A stretch of 41,378 bases of DNA from Bacteroidales bacterium (lineage in GTDB: Bacteria > Bacteroidota > Bacteroidia > Bacteroidales > UBA932), in contig JAFUWY010000031.1 in NCBI GenBank assembly GCA_017477245.1, positions 1 through 41,378 of the forward strand, in the 5' to 3' direction. Made by a program: the position numbers and the translations under genes. This document shows, one piece after another, positions 21,823 through 31,141 of this stretch. How positions within the stretch are numbered: position 1 is the stretch's first letter; each line of letters starts with the position of its first letter. The notes beneath the pieces were generated by a model. The model was not told the DNA's origin. It searched no databases and worked only from the letters and a program-made list of their open reading frames with translations.

Positions 21823-22941
21823 TTATTTAACCGCACTGATTGCCAGGTGCCAGGTGCAGTCAGCGGATTCGTAGTAGAGTTTGAAGCGGTAGCGGCCGGC
21901 GGACGCGATCTTGAAGTTGGCGTCGCCGCCCAGGATCTTCTTGGAGATGTCGTTGTGATACATCTTGATGTCGGATCCGTCGCGGACGGTCAGGTCGGCG
22001 GCCCGCTTGGGCCCGAAGGTGAAGCTCCAGCTGTCGTTGATGGACATGCGGAAGGAGCCCGAGGTGTAGTCGGCTTCGCCGATCCAGGCTTTCTCCGCAG
22101 CATTGTAGACCAGTTCCGGGTTGTTGCGGAACGACCAGCCGCCCAGGCCGCACAGGCGCACGGGCCCGTCCAGCTTGGTGATGGAATAGGTACCGGCATT
22201 GAGGTCGGCGCGCACGTAGGCCAGCTCCGCAGGGGCCTCGATGGCCGCGCCGCCTACCTTGAGGCTGCCGCCGTCGTCCCCCCAGGCGTCGCCATCGTTC
22301 TTGCCAGAATAGGTGTATTCCAGGAACTTGACCGTATTGGCGCCGGACGACTTCATGTTCACCAGGCCCTGGTAGGCCTTCCCGCCGCTCTCGGTCTCTT
22401 CGATGCCGTCGCGGTCCGGGTGGTTGCCGTTGAAGGTGCCGGAGATGTAGAGCATGTTGATGCCCGTACTGATACGGGCGATGTCGAAGGTCACCTGGAC
22501 CGGCTCGGACTTGACGGTGTAGTAGCCGTCGCCCATCGAGGCCGTGACATAGCACGGCACCGTGTGGGACGCTCCCTTGGAGAGGCCGAGGTTGCTCTCG
22601 CCGACCAGCTTGGCATAGAGGGTCTTGTAGTCGATGACATACCGGGTCTGGGTCACGCCGGACACCAGGCACATGTCGGGATGCGAAGGGCTCGACAGGT
22701 AGATCGAGTAGCTGAGTTCCGTAGGCATGCCGAGGTCCGCCTTCTCCCAGGAGAAGGTCACCTCGCCGTTGTCGTCATAATTCTTCTGGGACACCTGGAC
22801 GGTGCCCATCGTGTTGACCTTCGGCGCCGAGAACTGGCTCTCCGGGGAGGTCTTGACGATCTCGAGGCCGTTGGGGTCGCAAGCCGCAAACAGGGCTGCG
22901 GCCGCCAGCAACAGGCAATATTGGATTCGTTTCATACGCAT
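21823..22941 (-). CDS. SusE/SusF-like surface glycan-binding lipoprotein
   Basis: An outer-membrane, surface-exposed lipoprotein of 372 residues, expected to hold galactan near the SusCD complex. The signal peptide ends at lipobox FAAC (Cys21). The N-terminal SusE-type Ig domain (about residues 38-155; VTFSWEKADLGMP, LSYSIYLSS) precedes two beta-rich modules with repeated aromatic segments (INMLYISGTFNGN, LCGLGGWSFRNNPEL, NFKIASAGRYRFKLYYESADCTWHL). The last resembles the carbohydrate-binding ends of SusE/F proteins. It begins 6 nt after the susD stop; a second ATG at 22935 is an equal candidate for the start. Its place behind susD matches the SGBP gene in known galactan PULs. Sequence conservation in this class is low, so the ligand is inferred from context. 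Confidence 0.85.
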   Translation of the reverse strand: MRMKRIQYCLLLAAAALFAACDPNGLEIVKTSPESQFSAPKVNTMGTVQVSQKNYDDNGEVTFSWEKADLGMPTELSYSIYLSSPSHPDMCLVSGVTQTRYVIDYKTLYAKLVGESNLGLSKGASHTVPCYVTASMGDGYYTVKSEPVQVTFDIARISTGINMLYISGTFNGNHPDRDGIEETESGGKAYQGLVNMKSSGANTVKFLEYTYSGKNDGDAWGDDGGSLKVGGAAIEAPAELAYVRADLNAGTYSITKLDGPVRLCGLGGWSFRNNPELVYNAAEKAWIGEADYTSGSFRMSINDSWSFTFGPKRAADLTVRDGSDIKMYHNDISKKILGGDANFKIASAGRYRFKLYYESADCTWHLAISAVK

Positions 22942-22947
22942 GACTTG

Positions 22948-24654
22948 TTAATTGACATAACCCGGTTTGTGCGAAAGATTGCTGTTCGCGGTCAGCTCGG
23001 ACTGCGGGAAGTCGAACACCAGCAGGTGCTGCGAGAAACCCTGGCCCTGGTAGCTGCCGCCCTTCCACCTCCAGAGGAAGTCTGCGGAGTGGAACTTGTC
23101 CCAGCGGATGAGGTCGGTGCGGCGGAGCGCCTCCCAGGAGAGCTCCACGGCACGCTCGTTCTGGACATCCTCCAGGGTGTAGCTCGGGAGCGGATCCAGG
23201 TGGGCACGCTCACGGACCTTGTTGAGGTACGGCAGGCCCTTGGCGGCCTGGCCGTCCATGACGCAGGCCTCCGCATAGTTGAGGTAGACCTCGGCCAGGC
23301 GGATCATCGGATAGTCGATGCCGGCCTTGGCGCTGGCGGTACCGTAGCTGCGGGCGGAGCTGGCGAACTCCTCGCGGGTCATGTCGTGCGGGATGTTGTT
23401 GTACTTGTAGTAGCTCCAGCCCTGGGTAAACTCGGCCAGGTTGGTCATCTGCTCCTTGTGTCCCTTGATGTAGAACATCGAAGCCCGGTCGTCCGTGTAG
23501 TTGTACACGCCCGTGTATTTGCCTTCATCGTCGTAGCCGTCCTCCGGGACGGTGACGCCGAAGTAGTCGAACACGTACTCGGAAGGCATGCGGATACCGG
23601 CCCAGCCGTCCGCGACGCCCAGCGAATACTGCTGGTTGCCGTTGGCATCGCGGTCGTCGCCCACGGTGAAGCAGGACTGCGCCAGGAAGATCGTGCCGCC
23701 CCAGCCGTTCATGCTGATCTCATCGTAGTCGATGGCGAAGATGAGCTCCTTGCGGGCCTCCGGATTCTCGCCGTTGTCGCCGCGGAAGAGGTCGGAATAC
23801 TTGGGGCAGAGGTCGTAATTCATCTTGAAGACTTCCTCGCAGGCAGCCATGCACTCCTTCCACTTCGCATCGCCCTTCTTGGTGACGTTGCCCTTGGCAT
23901 CCACCGTATTGTTGTAGACCTGGGCGTTGAGGTACACGCGGGAGAGCAGGGACATCACGGCGCCCTTGTCGGCGCGCGGATAGTTGGAGCCGGCGGCCGG
24001 CATGTCCTGGCTGGCGCCCAGTTCGGTCAGTTCCTCGACGATGAAGTCGTACACCTCTCCGCGGGGCTTCACCTCAGGCGAGACGGCGCCGAAATCGGAC
24101 TCCTCGGTCACGAACGGCACGTCGCCGAAGGTATCGATGGCCATCCAGTACATGACCGTACGCAGGAAGCGGGCCTCGGCACGCAGGGAGTGCACCTTCG
24201 AGACGACATCATCCGCACAGCCACGCGCGGAGAGCTTGTCGTCCGTGGTCTGGCGCAGGAATTCGTTGGCGTAAGTGATGCCGTGCAGGGTCCGGCAGTA
24301 GAGGGCGTAGGACGCGGCGTTGTCCGCCGTGGACCAGGTGTTCTTGTTGATGTCCTGGGTCCAGGAGTCCTTCTCCCAGTCGTTCTTGCAGGCGTCCGTG
24401 GAGCATTCCTGGACGCACCAGAAGGCGCGCACCAGCTCGGAGGCGCCGCCGTCCTCGACCTGGAGGTCGGAGGTATTGTTGAAGCAGCGGTAGATCTTGG
24501 CCAGGCCGGAGACATAGTTCGCATAGTCGCTTCCGTAGGCGTTCTCGGAGGTGAAGTCATCCTCGTTGAAAGGATAGGCGTCCAAGTCCTTGACGCAGGA
24601 TGCGGCAAGCAGGCCCGTGGCAATCACCAAAGCAATGTATATCAGTTTTTTCAT
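22948..24654 (-). CDS. SusD/RagB-family surface glycan-binding lipoprotein (galactan PUL)
   Basis: The lid and binding subunit of the SusCD importer, 568 residues. The lipobox is LAASC (Cys20). The SusD N-terminal helices (YANYVSGLAKIYRCFNN) and the RagB C-terminal region are clear, the latter with YPMIRLAEVYLNYAEAC, GLPYLNKVRERAHL and VELSWEALRRTDLIRWDKF. It starts 13 nt downstream of its susC and is followed after 6 nt by the SusE-like gene. Partner and substrate follow from the operon, which also encodes a GH53 endo-galactanase. Confidence 0.95.
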   Translation of the reverse strand: MKKLIYIALVIATGLLAASCVKDLDAYPFNEDDFTSENAYGSDYANYVSGLAKIYRCFNNTSDLQVEDGGASELVRAFWCVQECSTDACKNDWEKDSWTQDINKNTWSTADNAASYALYCRTLHGITYANEFLRQTTDDKLSARGCADDVVSKVHSLRAEARFLRTVMYWMAIDTFGDVPFVTEESDFGAVSPEVKPRGEVYDFIVEELTELGASQDMPAAGSNYPRADKGAVMSLLSRVYLNAQVYNNTVDAKGNVTKKGDAKWKECMAACEEVFKMNYDLCPKYSDLFRGDNGENPEARKELIFAIDYDEISMNGWGGTIFLAQSCFTVGDDRDANGNQQYSLGVADGWAGIRMPSEYVFDYFGVTVPEDGYDDEGKYTGVYNYTDDRASMFYIKGHKEQMTNLAEFTQGWSYYKYNNIPHDMTREEFASSARSYGTASAKAGIDYPMIRLAEVYLNYAEACVMDGQAAKGLPYLNKVRERAHLDPLPSYTLEDVQNERAVELSWEALRRTDLIRWDKFHSADFLWRWKGGSYQGQGFSQHLLVFDFPQSELTANSNLSHKPGYVN

Positions 24655-24667
24655 ATTCTGGGCATCA

Positions 24668-27600
24668 TTAGAAGTTAAGATTCACGCGCAGGGAGTAGAC
24701 CCGGGACCTCGGGGTGCCGCTGCCGTCGATGCCGCCCTCGCCGATCTCCGGATCCACGCCCGGGTACTTGGTGATGACGAGCAGGTTGTTGGCAGACAGG
24801 GCGAGGCGCAGGCGGGCGCTTCCGAAGATCTTCGGGAAGGTGTAGCCGATGTTGACGTCGTCGATCTTGAAGAAGGACGCGTCGTGCAGGAAGTAGTCGG
24901 AGTAGCTCTGGGCGATCATGTTGGTATTGGTCCAGCCGGTCCGGTTCACGATCTTGCGGTAATTGTACAGGTGGCTGTAGTTGATCCAGTCGTTGGCCAC
25001 GGTGGAGTTGTTCTGGTGGTAGTTCCAGAAGACCCAGTTGCCGACGGAGCCGTGGGCGTTGAAGCCGAAGTCCCAGTTCTTGTAGTTGTACTTCAGGCGC
25101 AGGCCGTAGAAGAAGGACGGGAGCGGGCTCTTGCCGGTCAGGTAGCGGTCGCTGTCCGTGATCATGCCGTCGCCGTCACGGTCCACGAAGGCGTTCTGGA
25201 TCGGCTTGCCGTCCGAATCGTAGGCCTGCTGGTACAGGAAGAACGTGCGCGGGGCATAGCCCACGCGGTGCTGCTGCGAGTAGCCGCCGGTGCCGACGCC
25301 GATGCCGCCCGTCTGGATGTAGTAGTCCTTGTTGACGCTCTCGTCACCGACCGTCAGCTTGGTGAACTTCGTATCCTGGAAGGTCAGGTTGGTGCCGATC
25401 ATCAGGCTGGAGATCCGGTTGCGGACCGGGTTGAAGTTCAGGCCGAGTTCGATACCCTTGTTGGACATGCTGCCGATATTGGTGAGCAGTTCGTTGGAGA
25501 AGTTGGCGCCCATCGGGATCAGCACGGTGTTCAGCAGGTCCTTGGTGTCCTTCCGGTACAGGTCGAGGTTACCGGAAACGAGGTCCTTGGCGAAGCTGAA
25601 GTCCACGCCGACGTTGGTCGTGATGGTCTCCTCCCACTTGATGTTGGGATCGTAGGCGCTCGGGGTCAGGTTGAACACGCGGCCGTCGGAGCCCATGTTG
25701 TACTTCGAGGTCGTGCCGGTGGACATTTTGTAGTTGGCCAGATAGGAATAGTTGGCGATGCCGCTCTCCTGGCCGGTCACGCCCCAGCCGAAGCGGAGCT
25801 TGAGCTCGTCCACGCCCCGGACATTCTTGAAGAAGGGCTCCTCCTTGATGTTCCAGGCCAGCGCGGCGGAGGGGAACAGGCCCCAGCGGTGGTCCGGCGC
25901 GAAGCGCGAGGACCCGTCGTTACGCAGGGTGAACGTGGCGAGGTAGCGACCCTTGTAGGAGTAGTTCACGCGGCCGTAGAAGGACACCAGGAAGTGCTCC
26001 TCGCCGTGGCGGGTGATGCTGCCGTAGAGGTCGTCCTTCTTGACGTTCACGCCCTTGGCCTCGTTGACGTAGTCGTCGTTGTAGTGCTGCTCGCTGTGGT
26101 TGTAGTTGTAGAAATGCTCATAGGAGTAACCCGCCATCACGTCGATGCGGTGTCCGCTGAAATCGTGCTTGTAGTTGGCGAAGAACTCGAGCATGTCGTT
26201 CATGTTGAAGCCGTCGCTGAGCGTGTAGAGACCCACCTTCGGAGCTACGCTGTCGTTGATCAGGCCCCAGTAGCCCGGCATGCTGCGCGTCCAGTTGTCG
26301 TTGGAGCGGCGGTCGGTGCTGGTGCGCAGGTTGAACTCCAGGTCTTCCAGGCCGTGGACCTTGTAGTTGATCACGCTGCTGAGCGTCCAGCCCAGGTTGT
26401 GCGGGTTCCGCAGGGAGGTCACGTACTGCATCGGGTTGGTGGAAGCGCCGGCGCCCGGGACGAGGTCGTCCCCGCGGCCGGTGGAGTCGATGTAGTAGCC
26501 GTAGTTGGTGTCATAGTCGATGGACCCGTCGGCGTTCAGGAAGTACACCGGCAGGGTCGGGTTGAAACTCGCGGCGGAGCTGTAGCTGGCGCTGCCCGGG
26601 TCGGAGAAGGAAGTGTTGACCTTCGCCATCAGGGAGACGCGCAGGTGGTCCTGCAGGAAGGTCGGCGTCAGGGAAACGCTGACCGTGGGGCGGTGGCTCC
26701 AGGAGCCGAGGGTCTGGCCCAGGCTCTGCATGTAGCCGAGCGAGACACGGTACGGGAGGTGTCCCTTCAGGGTCGTACCGCTGATGCTGAGGTTGTGCGT
26801 GGAGCGCTGTCCCATGCGGGTCACGAGGCTGATCCAGTCCGTGTCGGCGTCGCCCATCAGGGCTTCGGCGGCGGCCAGGGAGCCGGGGCGGTCTGCGTAA
26901 AGCTGCTTCATGAAGCTGCGGTACTCGCTGGCGGACATGACGTCTTCGCGGCCGATATAATGGCTCAGGCTCAGGGATCCGCTGTAGGAGACGCGCGGCT
27001 TGCGGCTGGCGCTCGCCTTCTTGGTCGTCACGAGGATGACGCCGGAGGCGGCCCGGGAGCCGTAGATGGCGGCGGAGGAAGCGTCCTTGAGGACGGAGAA
27101 GGAATCGATGTCGTCCGGGTTGATGGACGAGAGGCCGTTCGCATTGAGCGGCACGCCGTCCACCACGATGAGCGGGCTGTTGGAGGCGTTCAGCGAGGAG
27201 ATACCACGCACGCGCAGCGTCCCGTCAGGCAGGACGAGCAGGCCGGAGACCTTGCCCTGGAGCAGCTCGTAGCTGTTGGACACGGCGCCGCGGTTGATCT
27301 CTTCCGCCTTGACGGCGGCCACGGATCCGGTCATGTCGCTCTTGCGGACCGTACCGTAACCGATGACGACCACGTCTTCCAGCTGGATCTGGTCGTCCGA
27401 CAGGACCACGCGTCCGTTGGCGAATTCAGCCGAGGAGGCCGGGATGATCCGCGTCTGGTATCCCAGGCAGACCACCGTCACCGGGGCATCCGCCCCCGAG
27501 ACGACGAGCGAGAAGTTGCCGTCCACGTCTGTCGTGACGCCACGGCTCTGCTGTCCCTCTTCATACAAGGCAGCGCCGATCACGGGCACGCCGCCCGCAT

Positions 27601-27700
27601 CCACGACGACGCCCTTGAGCGTCTTCGTCTGCGCTGACAGCACCTGGCTGCCGACAAGCAGCAGGGCCATGGACAGGATGAGAAGTGAAAGTTTCTTCAT
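24668..27700 (-). CDS. SusC/RagA-family TonB-dependent outer-membrane receptor (galactan PUL)
   Basis: A complete SusC of 1,010 residues. The signal peptide ends near LSA-Q (23-24). A carboxypeptidase-regulatory-like domain lies at about 27-102 (LKGVVVDAGGVPVIGAALYE), and a TonB box-like VVVIGYGT at about 110-117. The plug follows with VRGISSLNASNSPLIVVDGV, ending at VLKDASSAAIYGSRAASG. The 22-strand barrel ends in NLNF. The plug segment between QGKVSGLLV and the RGISS motif is short compared with many relatives. It lies 27 nt after the GH53 gene and 13 nt before susD, in a five-gene operon. It should import galacto-oligosaccharides released at the cell surface. Confidence 0.96.
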   Translation of the reverse strand: MKKLSLLILSMALLLVGSQVLSAQTKTLKGVVVDAGGVPVIGAALYEEGQQSRGVTTDVDGNFSLVVSGADAPVTVVCLGYQTRIIPASSAEFANGRVVLSDDQIQLEDVVVIGYGTVRKSDMTGSVAAVKAEEINRGAVSNSYELLQGKVSGLLVLPDGTLRVRGISSLNASNSPLIVVDGVPLNANGLSSINPDDIDSFSVLKDASSAAIYGSRAASGVILVTTKKASASRKPRVSYSGSLSLSHYIGREDVMSASEYRSFMKQLYADRPGSLAAAEALMGDADTDWISLVTRMGQRSTHNLSISGTTLKGHLPYRVSLGYMQSLGQTLGSWSHRPTVSVSLTPTFLQDHLRVSLMAKVNTSFSDPGSASYSSAASFNPTLPVYFLNADGSIDYDTNYGYYIDSTGRGDDLVPGAGASTNPMQYVTSLRNPHNLGWTLSSVINYKVHGLEDLEFNLRTSTDRRSNDNWTRSMPGYWGLINDSVAPKVGLYTLSDGFNMNDMLEFFANYKHDFSGHRIDVMAGYSYEHFYNYNHSEQHYNDDYVNEAKGVNVKKDDLYGSITRHGEEHFLVSFYGRVNYSYKGRYLATFTLRNDGSSRFAPDHRWGLFPSAALAWNIKEEPFFKNVRGVDELKLRFGWGVTGQESGIANYSYLANYKMSTGTTSKYNMGSDGRVFNLTPSAYDPNIKWEETITTNVGVDFSFAKDLVSGNLDLYRKDTKDLLNTVLIPMGANFSNELLTNIGSMSNKGIELGLNFNPVRNRISSLMIGTNLTFQDTKFTKLTVGDESVNKDYYIQTGGIGVGTGGYSQQHRVGYAPRTFFLYQQAYDSDGKPIQNAFVDRDGDGMITDSDRYLTGKSPLPSFFYGLRLKYNYKNWDFGFNAHGSVGNWVFWNYHQNNSTVANDWINYSHLYNYRKIVNRTGWTNTNMIAQSYSDYFLHDASFFKIDDVNIGYTFPKIFGSARLRLALSANNLLVITKYPGVDPEIGEGGIDGSGTPRSRVYSLRVNLNF

Positions 27701-27727
27701 ATTGCGATCAATTATGGATTTTGGTTA

Positions 27728-29698
27728 TCAGCGAAGCGTCTTGTAGAAATCGTCGTAGACCTTCATCAGGTCGGTGGTCTTGCCGTCCTTGTCGAAGAGG
27801 CCGCCCCACATCGGGCTGGTGGCCTCCCAGATGAAGGTGCCGGCGCCCAGGCCGCCCGGGATTGCCTTCACGATGTCGTTGACCTCCCGGCGGTAGTCCT
27901 GGTACTCCACCACGACGACCGGCTTGCCGTAGCGCCGGGCCATGTCGTTCATGTTGGATTTCAGCTGCTCCAGGGTCCCGTGATGCTTGGGGTAGTAGGA
28001 CTGGCCGATCACGTCGAACTTGACGTCGCGGGCGAGCATCTTGTCGAAGAACTCGACCGACTTGTCGTTCTGTCCGCCGCAGGCGATGTGGATCATCACG
28101 GGGATGGAGGGGTCGACGGAGCGCACGCCGGCGCTCGCGCAGCGGATCATCACGGCGAAGGACTCGTACTTGCCGTCCTCGACCTTGCCCTGCGGCCACA
28201 CCATGCCGTTGTTGACTTCGTTACCGACCTGGACCATGTCCGGACGGAGACCCTCCCGGATGAAACGGCGGACCACCTCGGCGGAGTAGGAATAGACCTG
28301 GCCCTCGAGGCCGGAGCCGGACTGTGTCCAGGAAGCGGGCTTGAACTGCTTGCCCGGATCGGCCCAGGTATCGCTGTAGTGGAAGTCCAGCAGGAACTTC
28401 ATGCCGGCCGCCTTGATGCGGGCGGCCATCGCCAGGGTCTGCTCCAGGCCGCAGAAACCGTCCTTGGAGTAGCCGTTCTCGGCGGTCGGGTCCACGAAGA
28501 GGCGCAGGCGGATCCAGTTGAAGTGGTGGTCCTTGAAGATCTCGAGGACATCCTTCTGCACGCCCTTGTCGGAGAACTTGACACCGGCGGCCTCCTGCTG
28601 GGGCACCCAGGAGATATCCGCGCCGATGATCGGCTCGGAGAAGGTGACCTGCGGCTTGTAGGGAGCGATGTAGAGCGGCTGCTTCTTCGGGTCGGCATAC
28701 TGCTTCTTGATCTGCTCGTAGATGCCGAAGATCTGGCGGTCGGCGCGGCCGTCGCGCGGGAAGAGCGTGCGGGTCGGCGCCCAGGCCATCGTGCCGTTGC
28801 CGAGATGGTTCGGCGTCGCGCGCACGATGTCGTTGATGACCTTGATGTTGTCGGCATTGGCCCCGTACTCGCAGATGTTGACCGGCTTGCCGTAGCGCGC
28901 CGTCAGGTCATAGATGTTGGCCTTCATGTCGTTGTAGGTCTCGTGCCAGCGCTCGTAGTAAGACAGGCCGATGATGTCGAAGTCCGCCCCGTACTTGACC
29001 ATGTGGTCGAGGAAATCGCGGCAGAGCGTGTTCTCGCCGCCCAGGGCGAGGTGGATCTGCAGCTTGGCATCCGGGAGCACTTCGTGGACGGCCCGCTGGC
29101 CGGCCTTGTAGAGGCCCATGCAAGCGGCCCAGTTCGCCTCGGTGGCGTCGTCCATCACCTTGCCTTCCGGCCAGACCATGCCGTGGCTGATCTCGTTGCC
29201 CACCTGCACGATCTCGGGAGCCGCGCCGGCCGCCTTGAAGGCCTGCAGGGTCTCCTTGGTGTACTGGTAGAGCTTGTCCTCCAGCGCCTTGCCGGTCAGG
29301 CCTTCCCACTTGGAGGGCTTGTACTGCTTGTCCGGGTCGGCCCAGGTGTCGCTGTAGTGGAAATTCAGTGCGAACTGCATGCCCGCCGCCTTGATGCGCT
29401 TGGCGAAGGCGATGGTGCTTTCCGTGCCGCAGAAGCCGTCACGGGAGTAGCCGCGCGGAGCCTCCGGGTTGACGAACAGGCGCAGGCGGATCACGTTGAA
29501 TCCATGGTCCGCCATGATCCGGAGCGGGTCCTTCTCGGTCCCGTCCACATCGTAGAACTTGGAGCCGCGCGCCTCCATCGCAGGGATTTCGGACACGTCC
29601 GCCCCGATGCAGAAATAGGGCGTCTGCTGCGCGGCGGCTCCCCGTGCGGAGAGCAGCCCCAGCATGACAGCCAGAAGAGAGAGGATTCTTTTTCTCAT
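27728..29698 (-). CDS. Double-domain GH53 arabinogalactan endo-beta-1,4-galactanase
   Basis: An endo-acting enzyme that cuts beta-1,4-galactan, the side chain of rhamnogalacturonan-I. The protein has 656 residues, about twice a normal GH53 (330-400), because two complete GH53 TIM-barrel domains follow one signal peptide. Domain 1 (about 26-340) has acid/base Glu169 (QVGNEIS) and nucleophile Glu277 (NICEYGAN). Domain 2 (about 355-656) has Glu494 (QVGNEVN) and Glu598 (VVVEYQD). Both contain the family core GYSRDGFCG / GYSKDGFCG and FHYSDTWADP. No lipobox is visible; cleavage near AAA-Q suggests a type I signal, so surface anchoring is uncertain. It lies between the CE1 esterase (30 nt upstream) and susC (27 nt downstream). 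It is the best single indicator of the PUL's substrate. Confidence 0.95.
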   Translation of the reverse strand: MRKRILSLLAVMLGLLSARGAAAQQTPYFCIGADVSEIPAMEARGSKFYDVDGTEKDPLRIMADHGFNVIRLRLFVNPEAPRGYSRDGFCGTESTIAFAKRIKAAGMQFALNFHYSDTWADPDKQYKPSKWEGLTGKALEDKLYQYTKETLQAFKAAGAAPEIVQVGNEISHGMVWPEGKVMDDATEANWAACMGLYKAGQRAVHEVLPDAKLQIHLALGGENTLCRDFLDHMVKYGADFDIIGLSYYERWHETYNDMKANIYDLTARYGKPVNICEYGANADNIKVINDIVRATPNHLGNGTMAWAPTRTLFPRDGRADRQIFGIYEQIKKQYADPKKQPLYIAPYKPQVTFSEPIIGADISWVPQQEAAGVKFSDKGVQKDVLEIFKDHHFNWIRLRLFVDPTAENGYSKDGFCGLEQTLAMAARIKAAGMKFLLDFHYSDTWADPGKQFKPASWTQSGSGLEGQVYSYSAEVVRRFIREGLRPDMVQVGNEVNNGMVWPQGKVEDGKYESFAVMIRCASAGVRSVDPSIPVMIHIACGGQNDKSVEFFDKMLARDVKFDVIGQSYYPKHHGTLEQLKSNMNDMARRYGKPVVVVEYQDYRREVNDIVKAIPGGLGAGTFIWEATSPMWGGLFDKDGKTTDLMKVYDDFYKTLR

Positions 29699-29728
29699 CT
29701 TATAACGGATTATGGTTGGTCGTGGTGG

Positions 29729-30952
<1,224 letters not shown>

Positions 30953-30955
30953 CTA

Positions 30956-30963
30956 CAAAGGTC
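30956..30963 (-). promoter_or_regulatory. Possible -7 box of the CE1-GH53-susCDE operon
   Basis: The minus strand reads GACCTTTG, which keeps the TTTG half of TAnnTTTG but not the TA. It is 22 nt upstream of the start codon and exactly 21 nt from the triple repeat at 30985-31010, the same geometry as at 14276-14330. A better consensus match (TATTTTTG, minus strand, 31011-31018) is an alternative, but it would put the repeat downstream of the -7 box. Confidence 0.4.
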
Positions 30964-30984
30964 TCGATTATCCGCCAAATGCCT

Positions 30985-31010
30985 TGACACAAAACGGACA
31001 GTTGCTGACA
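30985..31010 (-). promoter_or_regulatory. Candidate regulator binding site, triple NGACA repeat (copy 2)
   Basis: TGACA (30985-30989), GGACA (30996-31000) and TGACA (31006-31010) have the same 11- and 10-nt spacing as copy 1 at 14305-14330. The region lies between the divergent CE1-GH53-susCDE and GH2-GH43-GH2 operons, where PUL activation by the HTCS would be expected. Confidence 0.5.
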
Positions 31011-31063
31011 CAAAAATACGGGGGCGCGAAGTGGGCGGGAGAAATGCCGGTCTGCAAAGAAAT

Positions 31064-31109
31064 AGTCCGATCTGTGTCATTCCTTTTCTGTCGCGAATGA
31101 TTAATTTTG
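31064..31109 (+). promoter_or_regulatory. Promoter of the GH2-GH43-GH2 operon with a partial copy of the repeat
   Basis: TAATTTTG at 31102-31109 fits TAnnTTTG and lies 32 nt before the GH2 start. Upstream are AGTCC (31064-31068) and TGTCA (31075-31079) with a 6-nt spacer, then 22 nt to the -7 box. Read on this strand, this is two of the three elements of the repeat (TGTCC-N6-TGTCA) with one mismatch and one extra base of spacing. Confidence 0.5.
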
Positions 31110-31141
31110 TAACGGATGTGTCATTAATACCCTGTTACACG

